Origin: Saxidomus purpurata
Lineage: Eukaryota; Mollusca; Bivalvia; Venerida; Veneridae
DNA length: 64,000 bases
Direction of reading: 5' to 3'
NCBI GenBank assembly: GCA_022818135.1
Contig: JAFMSR010000001.1
Location: 37,292,672-37,356,671 of the forward strand
The translations under genes and the position numbers were made by a program. Numbering within the stretch: position 1 is the stretch's first letter; the number at the start of each line of letters is the position of its first letter. Below, piece by piece: positions 47,544 through 59,879 of this stretch. Under the pieces are notes generated by a model. That model was not told where the DNA came from, made no database searches, and was given only the letters and a program-made list of their open reading frames with translations.

Positions 47544-50500
47544 AGGGAAAACGCAAACCAGTCATCAGTTGTTGTAAAACATCGCACAAATATTAAGAAT
47601 TAATGAATCGATGGTCTGAGAACTGGCATGCCATTGTTTGTCTGTGTCTACTTGTATATCATCAACCATAAACATATGCTCATCGCATGGCTTTGAATAG
47701 CAGCTTAGATGCCCGCCTTCCGAGCAGGAAATAAAAGTTTTTCAGCCCAGCCGGGTCAATTCTAATATGATTGGTTAGTGAGCCGTTGTCTACACAAGGA
47801 ATGGTTGTCACATGTCTGTCTCCTGGTCCGTGAATAAACAGAACACACCTTCAGATCTAAATGTAAACAAAAATATATCTCGTATGCCAAAAGTGGCTGG
47901 ACCATTAAAATAGCATTCTACTCCTACAGTAAGTAAAACAAATGTATTTACTACAAATCAAGATTTTGAAAATTTAATACTTCGAAAAATAATATAAAAC
48001 TGCTCTGTTCCGTCATATTAAATTCGCCTACAGTGTATCTCATTGTATGGCTCTTCCGGCGATGTTGAAACGTACATATGGACCTATACCAAATACGTCT
48101 TCTAGAATTTGGAATATGTTGGTCACACATTGTTTGAACAGTTTTTAGATATATTGAACCATATCATTTCGATCTTCTTTCTCAGTAATTTTGTCAATTG
48201 TTTCTAATTGCGTTGCGTTCTTATGTTAAAAAGAATTTTGTAAATTGAGTACATTTGACAGTTTGTCACTAAAACTGACACCGAAGCGTTAAAGATACAT
48301 GTAAGTTGTGAAAGCAATATAATAATATTGCTAGAATTGAAATTATCAACATATCACATAGTTTCAGGTATTTACAAGCCATCTTATCGAAACGTTGTGA
48401 ACCAAGTAAGGAAATTAGGATTTTGTGAACCACGAGGCATTGCTTAAACACACCCATAATTTAATAAAACACAAGCATGTTTGTGTTCATAGTGTCTGCA
48501 ACAAAACAAAGCTGGTACTAGCAGATATTCTATGTACTGTTATTGTGTAATTCTATAATAGCTCTTCACATATATTTGAAGTACCGCTCTACTTATTCTA
48601 CTGCTAATTACTTTTTGCAATATTTATTCCTGTTCCGCCATTTTAGTTCGATTTGTGTATTTTTTATTACATGAATTCTACGCGGAATTGAAAACACCAG
48701 AAATCGTTTAAATTGATTAGTTCGAAGGATGCCCGGGGGTAATGATGCGAATCTGCATTTTGATAAGCGTATTTTGTAATCGGCATAAAAATGTCAGAGA
48801 GTTTTACACGCGTTCAACATTAACCAGAGATTGAGGCGTGTATTTAGGGATACAGCGACTGTTTGTCCTAATCTTTGAAGGATAGTTTTTGTATAAATTA
48901 ATCTTTTTTTAATCAATGGATACCGAGTTTGTGGATATGCTATATAGCCTCTAAAGACTTGAAATAGGAGTAGAAAATAAAACGCTAGAGAGTTTACGTC
49001 TAGATTAACATGTACTGTAGTGGTTGAAAGGTTTTCTTTTGTTATGGACGACAATACACAAAACTTAGTATGACCTTGCACAGACTTGCTCATGAAGTTT
49101 CTACAACACAAGAAAACATACGTAACCATTTTCGGTTTCATGCAACTCGAAATCCTCCAAACGATTGATCGACGTTACCTGAAGCGTCATGGGCCACGTA
49201 ATGACGAAAATAAATAGACTAGATAATAAATATTTGTTACGTACACATATCAAACGTGATACATGTATAGTTCTATTTCTTCTCAAAGAAGCATTACAAA
49301 CATGTATAATAGACTTACTTCCAATGAGGTATGTTGAACGATAATTTTTTTTGGAGCCAATGCTTTAGATTTTACGGAAACTTACCTGCCAGTCAAGTCA
49401 GGTTTTCAAACTGTTTGATTTTCTTTGTACACGGACACTTGTTGACAGTTTTCACCACAATCGCAAGTTTGTAAATTCTGTTCAGAACCAGTAGAATGTT
49501 CGTTAATAATTCATTTTCAGTAATAAAGCCTGACTTAAAAGACGAGTGTAAGAGTTTATACAATTAGAGCAGCGACGTTTGAAGACGCTGCAAATCTAGA
49601 AATTGTTGCTTCGGGGAGGCTGTGGAATACAGTTTCTACAACCATCTTTAAGTGACTGCTCTGTACGTATAGATTGGATATATGTAATTGTCTACAATGT
49701 GATGTCAAATCTGTCTGAAGATAATTTAAGGATTGAATATTCATCCTCCCTCGTGAAAATGTTTTGGCATGTGAAAGAGTGATTGAAATGTCTAGAGAAA
49801 AGGGTCTTAGGTTAGTAATTCTTTTAAAAAGGCATTGATTTGAGAAGTTTGCAATATATCATAATAATTTAAGTAGTAGATTTTGACATGATTCGACCAG
49901 AAATATCCTTCGGTTGATTAGTTTCAGTAGCGTCAAGTTCCAACTAACGATCAATTACAAATGTTTGTCTTTAGCATTATTTGTTTTTATTTGCTTCATT
50001 ACCCAGTGGTTATATCAAGTGCACATTGGTACAATACATGATACACCTCCTGGGAAAGTCTATATCTACAAACTGTTCTATAACTCCTACAGACTCCACG
50101 CACTAGAGAGTTCATTCTGAAATATATCCAACCGGTAGTCAATATGAATTTTTCTCATTACGGTATATGGATTCAGTCTGAAATCGCATGTGAGAAATAT
50201 GCTATTATTATCATTTCAATCAAATCAGCTGGGAGTAACTTCATAGTTATCAAGGCCTCTCGGGGGATATGCTAATGTATTATGTTGTTCCCTGTCAGAC
50301 ACGCTTGTTTAACGATTTGGAAATAGAAAGAACCACTGACAAGATCTTTGCTAACTGTCTTTGACGTTAGACGGCTGAATCCGTGTGGGAAAATTCTTAA
50401 ATCTCAAAAAAGTAAGTTAAGAATTTGAATTGTCTGGAATGACTCACAGGAGAAAAGGAATGAAATAAAACAGTATTCTAGATTTGAGCACTTTTAAATC

Positions 50501-50608
50501 TGTGATTTCATAATGCGGTTGGGCTGTCATAAGATACATGTATATTATTTTTTGTATTGGTATTTTAAAATTTGAAACGGACATTTGCCTCTTAATTTGA
50601 CTGATATC
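47544..50608. other. Non-coding stretch
   Basis: It includes the possible AATAAA at 47730 and otherwise AT-rich sequence. The 115-residue minus frame (48794-49141) and its neighbours show no domain or splice support. Confidence 0.4.
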
Positions 50609-50645
50609 TATATATATATATCTATCTATCTATATGTATTATATA
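50609..50645. repeat. AT and TATC simple-sequence run
   Basis: A TATATA run passes into TATC units (TATCTATCTATCTATATG). Confidence 0.85.
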
Positions 50646-53600
50646 TAATTAGACTAATGCTCAGTGTCCCGATAACATTTTTGTGTTGTTTATTCGTTGA
50701 TATTTCACTATCGTAGCCTTTCCATTCATTTAAGAGTCCTTCTACGACGAAACAAACTCTTATGTCCTGCTTTAAGAGGCACTTCAGATACAAGTCCTTT
50801 ATTATGGAAGCTTTATAACAACCCGATGCAATCAAATAAACAAAGGCGAGTTTAATGAAGGACGAAACTCAAAACCACTTCACTGTAATTTGCTTGATAC
50901 AAAAACTATTTATTTATATCCTGTCTGCGCAGTGTACATGGTATCTAGTTCGATATACTGGTCTTTTACTCTTTACGAAACAAGTTACAACTGTACTGTG
51001 TTACATGTATGTATAGTTTGATTATTTGATAATGTGGTCAATAAATGATATCTAAAAGCAGAATGATTTCGTTAAGAAACTTTGAAATATAAGCTTTTTT
51101 TTACAATCAGAGACAGTTTAACAATCAAAGACAGTGGGTTTTTTCTCAGTAAAATGTCATTGGTAATAAGCCATGCAAAAATATTTATTACGATGTTAAA
51201 AATAGTAAAGGATTTAATGCAAAAAATATTTGAACAAAATTATTTAGAAGATAGATTTTTTTTTACAACCAACGCTTCATTTTTATCACCAGAAAAAATA
51301 GATAAACACCTGCCATCTTGCAAAAACTGGTTACAAATGTCTACAGACTAGGTAGTGTCATATATGTAAATTTACGGTGTTTATAAAAAATCGATTTCTC
51401 TCCTTTTCCTACTAATATTTATCGCTGAGCTTTAGGGAAATATTGTTTTCGCTGCACAATGTTCAAGTGGCGCCAAAAGTACAAGGAATAATTGTTATTG
51501 TTGCTATCAAAGCATTATACTGGCATACTAGTGCACAACAGCTTTTCATTTTGAACCCTTTGAATCTTTCTTTTCACATCCAGTTACGTCCCCGAGATAT
51601 GAATTTACTACATACATAAGGTACGTAACCTTTGGTTGTTGTTGTTTTCTCTTTTATACTTAAACTGCTGTCATCTAAAGCGTATTCATAAAATACCATT
51701 ACGTCTTCTTTACAATAAAAGCATTCGTTTCATTCAGCAAGCATCTCTTTGAGCACGTGCGTAGCGGAAGAGTTAATCAAGTAAATTGGAAAACAGCATC
51801 TTTATTGTTTGGTTAAGTTTTGTTTTACGGCACACCAACACATCAAAGGCAATTAAATGACTGTTTTCTAAGCAGTAATGAAGGGATAGGAAACATTTAC
51901 ACATTTGTAGAGGTTAAACCGTTCGTCTTGCTTTGTTTTACACGCGTGCGCACTCTTTGATATGGAAAATAAAACTGTTTATATAATTATAAAAATATGT
52001 TCAATCTATAATGTGCTTTCTTAATCATCTTAAAATATTTTCTAACAATAACTTGAAGACACCATTTTTTGATAACAAAAGCATGAGCGCAAATTATTTC
52101 GAAATTGACGAAAATTTGTAAGATTTATCCGACTCTCTTGTACCAGTTAGTTCTGATCGTATTCAAGCGGTGGCACATGTTTATCTCTGGATAGTTGAGT
52201 ATCGTTCAGTAATCATTGCTACATTGTTCTGATACTCCATAGACTTTCCAGAGCCTGTCAGTACTGTATTGGATTCGGCCTTGATTGAACGATAAAATCT
52301 AAACAACGGAACGCCGTATCTCTCGCTAACACTGGATTGTTCCAATATAATACAGTTTCCTCAAGGTTTATATGATACAATGGAATTAAATTAGTGGGAC
52401 CGCGGGTTTTTATTCCCCGTATAAAGGATACTGATAGAGAAAAATTTTCCGATGTTGCTTTCAAATGGATTAAATTAGGACTACATTTTATGATCAGGTT
52501 TGATGCTTATTGTATTTATTCTAATTCTTGGTCTTGAATAGTTAACCGGAGGATAAAGAAACAATTGTGTAGCTAATAATTTCGTTATAAATTGGTATGA
52601 ACTATCAAGTTTTAAATGAGTACTACACATTATAATGTTCAATGCACTTTAATTCATTTACTGCATAAATTTGTTCTTGTTTTAAAACATATCTATAGAA
52701 ATAGTTTTAAACCACATTGTGTGAAGTCAACTCCCTGTTGATAACATTATACAATATTTTCCTATTTTTCATGTTTTCGTTTTTACAAAGTCAGTGTATA
52801 GTTTGAGGCTATGTTAAGACACCAGCGCCATCTTTCATATGACCGACTTTAGAGGTATCGTTAAAACGGAATTTATCTTAACAGTTTAACTCATTCTGTC
52901 TATATATAATCAGTCATCATATTTTCACTGAACACTCTTTTAAATAATTAATGCTACTATCCAAGTCCATTTTAGAAATTCAGCAGGTTTAGGGATAACG
53001 GACTCCACCATTCTGTACAACCTACTTTGAAGAATAACTGTGTTAAATTTTATATCATATTGTCATGTCATGTAATGTCATATCTCATATAATTTTAAAT
53101 GCTTCCGAAGAATACTTCAATCACAGTCAAAGTGCTAAATTCGTTGTACCAAAGACGTTCTTTAGGGGGGACTGTAAAAGTGTCTTCTTTTATCTTACTA
53201 TTGTTTGAGGATTTCCGAAAATAGCTGAAAGAAAATGCAAATAAAATGAGACAGCGTGAATTTCAATTTGTATTCATTTTATATACAGAGTCATGGCGAA
53301 TTGGCGACATACAGAAGACCAGTTTTAAAATTAAGACTTGCATTTGATGAAATTGTTCGGTACATCTAACATTGCATCTCATTTCGTTTAAATTCATTTC
53401 ACGAGCATATTGAAGGAGTTTTTTTTATGAACCGGAGTTAATGAAATTGCAATTTTGTGATTAGTTACGATTCTTTATGTAATTAAGCTTTACGCTATAA
53501 TCCCAACAGATTGTGCAAATAAAGGAAATAACTGTGCAAATATTGCATACAGTGGCTTACGGGGGTCATAGCAATTCAGCTGGATTAAACGGGATTACAA

Positions 53601-56600
53601 ACTGCGCAGCAAATTGGAAAAGATGCTGATTTCTTGATTCTATAACCTTTCTTTTCAGAATTTATAATGCATACAAAATGTTGATGTGGGGAAAATGTGC
53701 TTTCATTTACATATAAACGTCTTAATCGGAATTCAAGGTTTTAGTTTATAAATATCATGCAAGACTTTGAATAAAAGGCGACTAACTGCATGATGTACGT
53801 AAATGTTGAATTTTGTTTATTTATCAACATTGCATATATGATAATGCAAGCTGTTAATGTGACAATTTACTAGTAAATAATGTTTTTTGAGCGCGATTGC
53901 AGTATTTGTATAAATTAGTGATATTTAGAATAAATTGTCGTGGTAAAGCTATTCGTAGTCTTGCACAGTCATATGTTTGATTATTTTATGTTTATTAAAG
54001 GGAAATATAATTTACGTTCAATGCCCGGATAATGACTGTATTTAATGGAAAAATCTACAGAAATTCAATGTTAAAAAAACCCACAAAAAACTGCTCGATG
54101 TTCGATTTATTTTTCACTGATGGTACCCAAGCGTACGTTAACAGTTCCGTGTGGTAACTAATTAGCCTAAATGAGAGTAACCTTTCTCATCCATAATTGA
54201 CTAGGTTTAACAGGCATTTCATATAAGAGCAATGACATTTTACGGTCATTTGTGTTGCTACCGGGGTGTTAGGCCGCGAACATTAACTTGTGTGGTCCTG
54301 GACATAATACTTGACGTTGATTTAGAAATCGTACAAAAAGACTTTTTCTCGATAGTAGAAAATATGCTGTAGATATTATTCAACTGCATACGTGGATTTT
54401 ATGGAAGAATTCGATAGTGTTAAATGTAAATATATCATTTAAACGTTGGAGTGGATAAATCAAATGGTAAGAGTACTGTGTGTTTGAGAAGTTTTTGATT
54501 GTTTATTCACCGAAACAGTTGCACAAATTTATTTGTCCTAATTTTAAAATTTACTCCTAGTTGAAAATGGGATAATTTAAACCGTGACATTTTGATTTTT
54601 ATCTTGATTTAACAATTTATTGACATTTTAGATCAAGTTTGCATGAGAAAGTTTATTGGTATACAAATATGATTTCCGCTTTTGAAATTTATTGGATACT
54701 TAATTTAGCTTAATGGTTTGAATTCTTACAAACAATATTTGTTCAATATCTTAAATTTGCAAATATATTATTAACAATAACTTTTCTAATTAAACACTCG
54801 TGAATATCAAAGTGTTTACTCTGAAAACTGGTTAGAGGGTATTCTTTTTTGTTTGTTATGAGCGGCTCTTAATAATGTCTTAAGTTTATGGAGATGATAT
54901 ACGCAGCTGGTTCCGTTATGAGGTATTATTGTTTACGGCAGTATTATTAAATAACAGTTAGTAATAGGAAACCTTTATTTCAGAGCTGTTTAAGTACTTT
55001 ATGTATGAGTGACGGCTGCTGTTATTTAACAGTGGTTACCTTCCGAGAGAGTTAATAACACACATATATTCCATAAAATAAGTTGATTTTATTAAATTAT
55101 TATAGGCTAACTGTTATTCGATTCTGCTATTGTCGACAAGTGTAGAAAAAAAGCAAGGATATAGTTTAAACTAAATTATTTCTTTATGAAGTATATGGTA
55201 GGTAGTATATACTCAGTTTTTATTTGACTGTATAACTGTATAAGTATGTATGATAGTAAAATCATTTGAATAAAAACCTAAGGCAACCTCTTGTTGACTA
55301 GCACAGAGTAATTTAAGATGCTGTATGGTTCACGTTTTGCTATAAGGTATATAAATGTATATTAAGTATGCATATGTATGTGTTAAGACTTAAAGTGATT
55401 TTCTAAACTTTAAAAGTTTCCGTCGTTATTGACCGCAACTAAGCGCAAACGAGGTGGTTCCAATTCTGCCGTATTTTTCTAGAGTTACCTTTCCGGGTTA
55501 CATTTACTGAATCAGGTCACATTCATGTGTATTTCAAACTTATTTTCTTGAATCATAAAACACATTTTAGTGCGAGTCAACATCTGGCAATTCGTGAATA
55601 TCTCACCGGCTTGTACAATATATATAATGTAAAGAAGAACATCTAAATGTAATAAGAATATATGGTGTCAAACTACTGCTCTTAAAGAAATACTTACGGA
55701 TGAGGCTGCTATTGACTAGTTGCGGCGCATCTCAGAGATTGTTAATCCGATTTACTCTCATAAGATGTAGACAGAGTGATTCGCAGACTGTCATTATCTG
55801 AAGATATAAGGGGGGAAAGCGAAGTTGACTTTGCTACCGTTTTGCTTTTCTTAAACGTGTACTTTTGAGTGGAAAAACACTTTGCCAAGCGCAGACTGGG
55901 GTTTGCATCTGTTTAATACGTAAATCTCCCGTATTCGAGGACTAGTTACTTTTAGTATAAAATCAACTTCTTCTTCTCGCGTATTCAAGTAGTAGTTACT
56001 GTTACAACAGATGTAGGTCTGCGCGCTGATGCCATCGTGTGTGTTCCTGAATGATATGATCTTTTTAATTTTCCTAAGAGTATAAATACACACTAATACC
56101 TTCAAGGTATACCGTAATCGATTATAAATCCGACTTGATTGACCAGTAATGTGGCTAATAAACTTGCTTATTACAAACCGAAAGCAGAAAAAATGCATCT
56201 TTAGTACCACACGCATATTCTGGATACGTTAATTAGTCCGCGTACTGTGAGTAATGTCGTTTGTGTGACGTAAATCATTAATGCTCAAATGTAAGGACAC
56301 AGATAGGTTTAAAGCAGACTAAGTATTTAAGAAACGCATTTTTGCTACAAAGACACGGTTTCTCTTATCTGCATAATCAGCAGAAAACGTGGCATCCTAA
56401 ATGTTATAAAAGTCATTTTGTATATCGAGACACGCAAGAGCAAACCGGGAAGGCAAAATAGTGTATTTGATTATGGGAGTGACGCTTTTCTACCACCACA
56501 CACTGCCTGAAAGTAGCGATTTAAAATCACAATGCCAGCAGTTTTAAAATAAAGTGTTGTAAAGTGGTCGGCATGATTTGTACTAACTCTAGTCTTCTCT

Positions 56601-57505
56601 TTCTGACGTGATTTGTAGGAGCTTGTTCGGTGTTATTTCTTGCATTTCAGTAAAAGCGGTATCGAATGCATCTTACTTGTAAGATTTTTCTGCAGTTTTA
56701 AAACATTGCCAGATCAAAAGCCGCAGAATATTCAAGGACACATATGACGTCATATACTTTGTCACGCCTCCCGCAAAACATTGAAGCTTGCATTTTGTAG
56801 TACTGTCGTGATTTTCTCTACTCCGTTATATGTTAGAGATAAAAACGCGCGGTTATTATTAATTTGGTGAAGGGTTATTTCATGCCATGTTAGTTGAAAT
56901 TCCATGTCTAAGGTGCGGATAATAGCTGCATAAAATGCATGACATCTTGTTTACTTCAATTAATTACGTTGATTATCTCAATTAAATTAGATGTTCTTGT
57001 GGCTGTCACTTTAACGATGGAATAGAATCAATATTTTCCTGTCATATCGTCTGCCATTAATAAAATTTATGGTACCATCCATAAAGATAACGTCCATTCG
57101 TTACATTGCGTTTATTTTACTGTCATATTTCCGTTAAAGAAATGGCCGATGTAGTGCTAAGATAAAATTCATAGTTATTATCAGTCATTAGGCTTAATTG
57201 GCGGCACAAGTGCTCTTGGCGGAGACTGTAGCATTGCTGTGTGTTAGCCTATTGGTAAATACCTACACTCTTGTCATACCGCCCGCAGCTGGCGCTGATT
57301 TGTGGTAATTACCGACAATAAAATAGCGACAAAGCAGGTATCTGTGCAAGACTGAGTTCGTGTTGTGCATTACCATTTTTCACAGCCTTAGGCTTCTCTT
57401 CATTGATGTACTTGCACCAAAATTAATACTGGTACTGGTGTACAAATGCTATGCAAGTTTCTCTTGTGTTTAATCCTTGAAAAGTCACAACATGGAAAGA
57501 GCTGT
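50646..57505. other. Long non-coding stretch, nothing firmly recognised
   Basis: About 6.9 kb of AT-rich DNA. Near 51808-51860, GGTTAAGTTTTGTTTTACGG and CACACCAACACATCAAAGG recall a dispersed motif I associate with mollusc genomes (from memory, low certainty). The longest frames, 52258-52464 and 55851-56216 (minus strand, 68 and 121 residues), have no recognisable domain, and I could not find consistent splice sites. Confidence 0.4.
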
Positions 57506-57535
57506 GCGGCGGCGGCGGCGGTGGCGGCGGCGGCA
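57506..57535. repeat. (CGG)n-type trinucleotide repeat
   Basis: About ten GGC/CGG units with one T interruption, in otherwise AT-rich DNA. It creates the poly-Ala run in the frame at 57446-57670, which is not called a gene. Confidence 0.92.
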
Positions 57536-58115
57536 AAAAAGAAGGAGGCGGGGTCTACTATTGTTGTACAAAGTCAAACACATACTTTTATCAAAATGTG
57601 TTTGTTGATGTTGCTATTTGCAAAATATTACGTGCATTATAGACATTTTTCACGTTTGTTTTACAAATGAAAGGTCACGGCATTCAAAGACAATATAACA
57701 CTATTGTAGGAAAATACAGTTTTTGAGTTGCAAGTGATGCAAAGTGGCGTGTATTAAGAAAGTATCTAACTATCGGACAAACTGGTGGAACAATTTTGCT
57801 AAGGTAGTACCGTAAAATGCTGAGACGTATACAGTTATAAACAAGAGTTAACAGTGCCACTGCACACCTTCTATACATTACTTTAAGAAAAATGCCTCTC
57901 TAACGATTATTTCTTTTTATAACGTGACTTTAGTTCAAATGTATACGACGTTACGTCACGTCCGCTTTATATTGTTATTCTGATGAAGGCTTTCCGTTCG
58001 AAACGTTAATATGAAAATAAAAACGTTGTTGTAATTAATGTGTTGTTGTTGAATTTCCCATTCTTATTTCTCTAATGATAACAGACACTTCTGTCCCTAG
58101 GTGAAATGTGTTGTT
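57536..58115. other. Non-coding stretch with a CTGATGA/CGAAAC motif
   Basis: At 57980-58004, CTGATGAAGGC and CGTTCGAAACG lie close together. Text of this kind recurs at the ends of metazoan retroelements (from memory). It is followed by AT-rich sequence and GTTGTTG. No gene. Confidence 0.4.
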
Positions 58116-58214
58116 ACCGTAAAAGCAAAAAAAACAACAACAGTTTTTTCATAAAATCTGCGCTGTCACCGTAAAAGCCAACGAACACAGTTTTTCATAA
58201 AAATCTGCGCTGTC
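58116..58214 (+). repeat. Tandem duplication of about 50 bp
   Basis: ACCGTAAAAGC, then CAGTTTTTTCATAAAATCTG and CGCTGTC, occurs at 58116-58167 and again at 58168-58214 with small changes. Confidence 0.85.
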
Positions 58215-59130
58215 TTGGACGTTTTATGAAAACCGAATCCTCGTAATTCCAAAATTATATTTGCACATAAACGAATGTCTTTTTAACTCGAAAATGGAAT
58301 TACATTTATTTTATGAATGAAAAGACGGTAATCGGAAATAAGCCTCCTTTAGTTCTGCAGATAAAACAAGTCATGTGTGTTACATAAATAGAACAAAGAT
58401 TGATGCTTATTCCGTCAGCAATTGGAGTCGGAAATCAAGCTTGATTCTTTGTTTTAATTGAAAGTTTAACATGTGTATGTTTCACTTATCTTAGTGTGAA
58501 TTAAGTGAGAGATATGTAAGGCTCAGTATTAACCCATGTCTTCTTGTGGCTTTGGAAGAGACCGACACGATAGATATGACTTAATTTAGAATATTGAATG
58601 ATCTCTCCCGTGACAAGATTAAATTAAGAAATTAGTTTAAACTCTGTGCAACACAGGCGAAGAAGCTAAGAGAAATAGAAGATAAAAACTGTTTGAGTTC
58701 ACTGCAGCAAGTTATATTCGCAAAATAACTATTAGGATTGATGGATTTCCTGCGTTCATGAAACATGCTTAGCATTCACATTTCTAAGCACATTTAAGTA
58801 AACGTGAACGGATTCTTTGAGAAAATAATGTTCTATTTTTATCATGTGTCCCCTCTCATTGGGTAGGTCTATGCCGATTATGAATTTGTCCTTTTCATTA
58901 AGAGTGATGATTGCACTATAAGGTCATTATAGTCATGTTATTTACTTTCATGTTTTCCAAAGCTCTTAATTTCTTCAAAGCCTTTGTCGGAAACTTAGCC
59001 ATTTGCGGGAGATCTAGGTACGAGAATACCTACGTAGATAACAATGATTTGTCTACTGTTAAATATCTAACTTCAATTAAAAAAGAAGATGACTTTACAT
59101 GAACTCGAAGTGTTTACAAAAAATTCAAAA
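58215..59130. other. Non-coding stretch, nothing recognised
   Basis: AT-rich, with one unsupported frame at 58911-59102. Confidence 0.5.
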
Positions 59131-59330
59131 AACTCTAAAATACTCGCAAATAGTAGCGGGCATATTCATGTGTAGAGTCAGTGATCCTTAAATAATGAGC
59201 TGTAAAGTATTTGTGGTAGTGTTGACATAACTCTAAAATACTCACGAAGTAGTGGAGCGGTAATTCATGTAGTCGTCAACTTCTCTGAGAGACAGTGATC
59301 CTTTAATAATGAGCTGTAAAGTATTCGTGA
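59131..59330 (+). repeat. Tandem duplication of about 100 bp
   Basis: AACTCTAAAATACTC opens each unit (59131 and 59229), and ATAATGAGCTGTAAAGTATT closes each. The second unit has a small extra segment with TCGTCAACTTCTCTGAGAG. Confidence 0.85.
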
Positions 59331-59701
59331 CAATTGTTTTACACCCAGCAGTTATGGTGACAAATTTATCCCATACCTGTCAAGTCATTTCTCATCCTGA
59401 TAGCGATCCCCAGAAGAATAACAAGATGTAAGAGTTATCGATCCATAACCGTGTTACTAGCAGCCTCGTAACTTCCCAGCATGCAACAGTTGTCAATACG
59501 TATAGACTAGAAAAAGTTACAATGTAGTGGGTTCACAATGTAGGTAATGAATAGGTGGTGAATTATTTATCACAGGGAATTTTAAGTAGAGACTATGTAG
59601 ATTAATGCATTGGACCACTATGTTTGCTCTTTGACCATCAGAGTGAGGAGGTAATGGAATATTAGCTTGTTTTAGAGATTGCAAACGTGATACCACTGTT
59701 A
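59331..59701. other. Non-coding stretch, nothing recognised
   Basis: Spacer before the third copy of the short mobile element. Confidence 0.5.
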
Positions 59702-59879
59702 TACCTTGGTTAGACTGGCATTCAGTCCTTACATTTACTATTTCTTACTCAATTAACTCCCTTTGCTGCCAAACATGTAGATGATCAAGCCCTGTTAGAA
59801 TTAAAGGATGAAAATATTTTGCTTGGAGTTTCAATGAAATATATTATCATCTAGCCTGGTGGCGAGGCTATACATTGGT
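59702..59879 (+). mobile_element. Short mobile element family 1, copy c, with 9-bp target duplication
   Basis: The body is 59711-59870 (160 bp). It starts TAGACTGGCATTCAGTCC and ends TAGCCTGGTGGCGAGGCTA. Flanks TACCTTGGT (59702-59710) and TACATTGGT (59871-59879) match at 8 of 9 positions. It has the same orientation as copy a. Confidence 0.85.

Noticed and set aside
48794..49141. 115-residue minus-strand frame
   Set aside because: No domain or neighbouring signals; probably chance.
52258..52464. 68-residue minus-strand frame with protein-like composition
   Set aside because: The C-terminal half looks plausible as protein, but there is no family match I recognise and no acceptable splice site. 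It is worth a database search only.
55851..56216. 121-residue minus-strand frame, second longest in the window
   Set aside because: No recognisable domain, average AT-rich composition, no splice support. A frame this long is expected by chance a few times in 64 kb.
57446..57670. Poly-alanine frame
   Set aside because: It is created by the CGG repeat; no conserved context.
57980..58004. Hammerhead ribozyme core (CTGATGA followed by CGAAAC)
   Set aside because: Both core strings are present 12 bases apart, but stem II would need an A-C mismatch and two wobbles, and no upstream strand gives a convincing stem I with a cleavage site. I treat it as a retroelement-end-like motif only.
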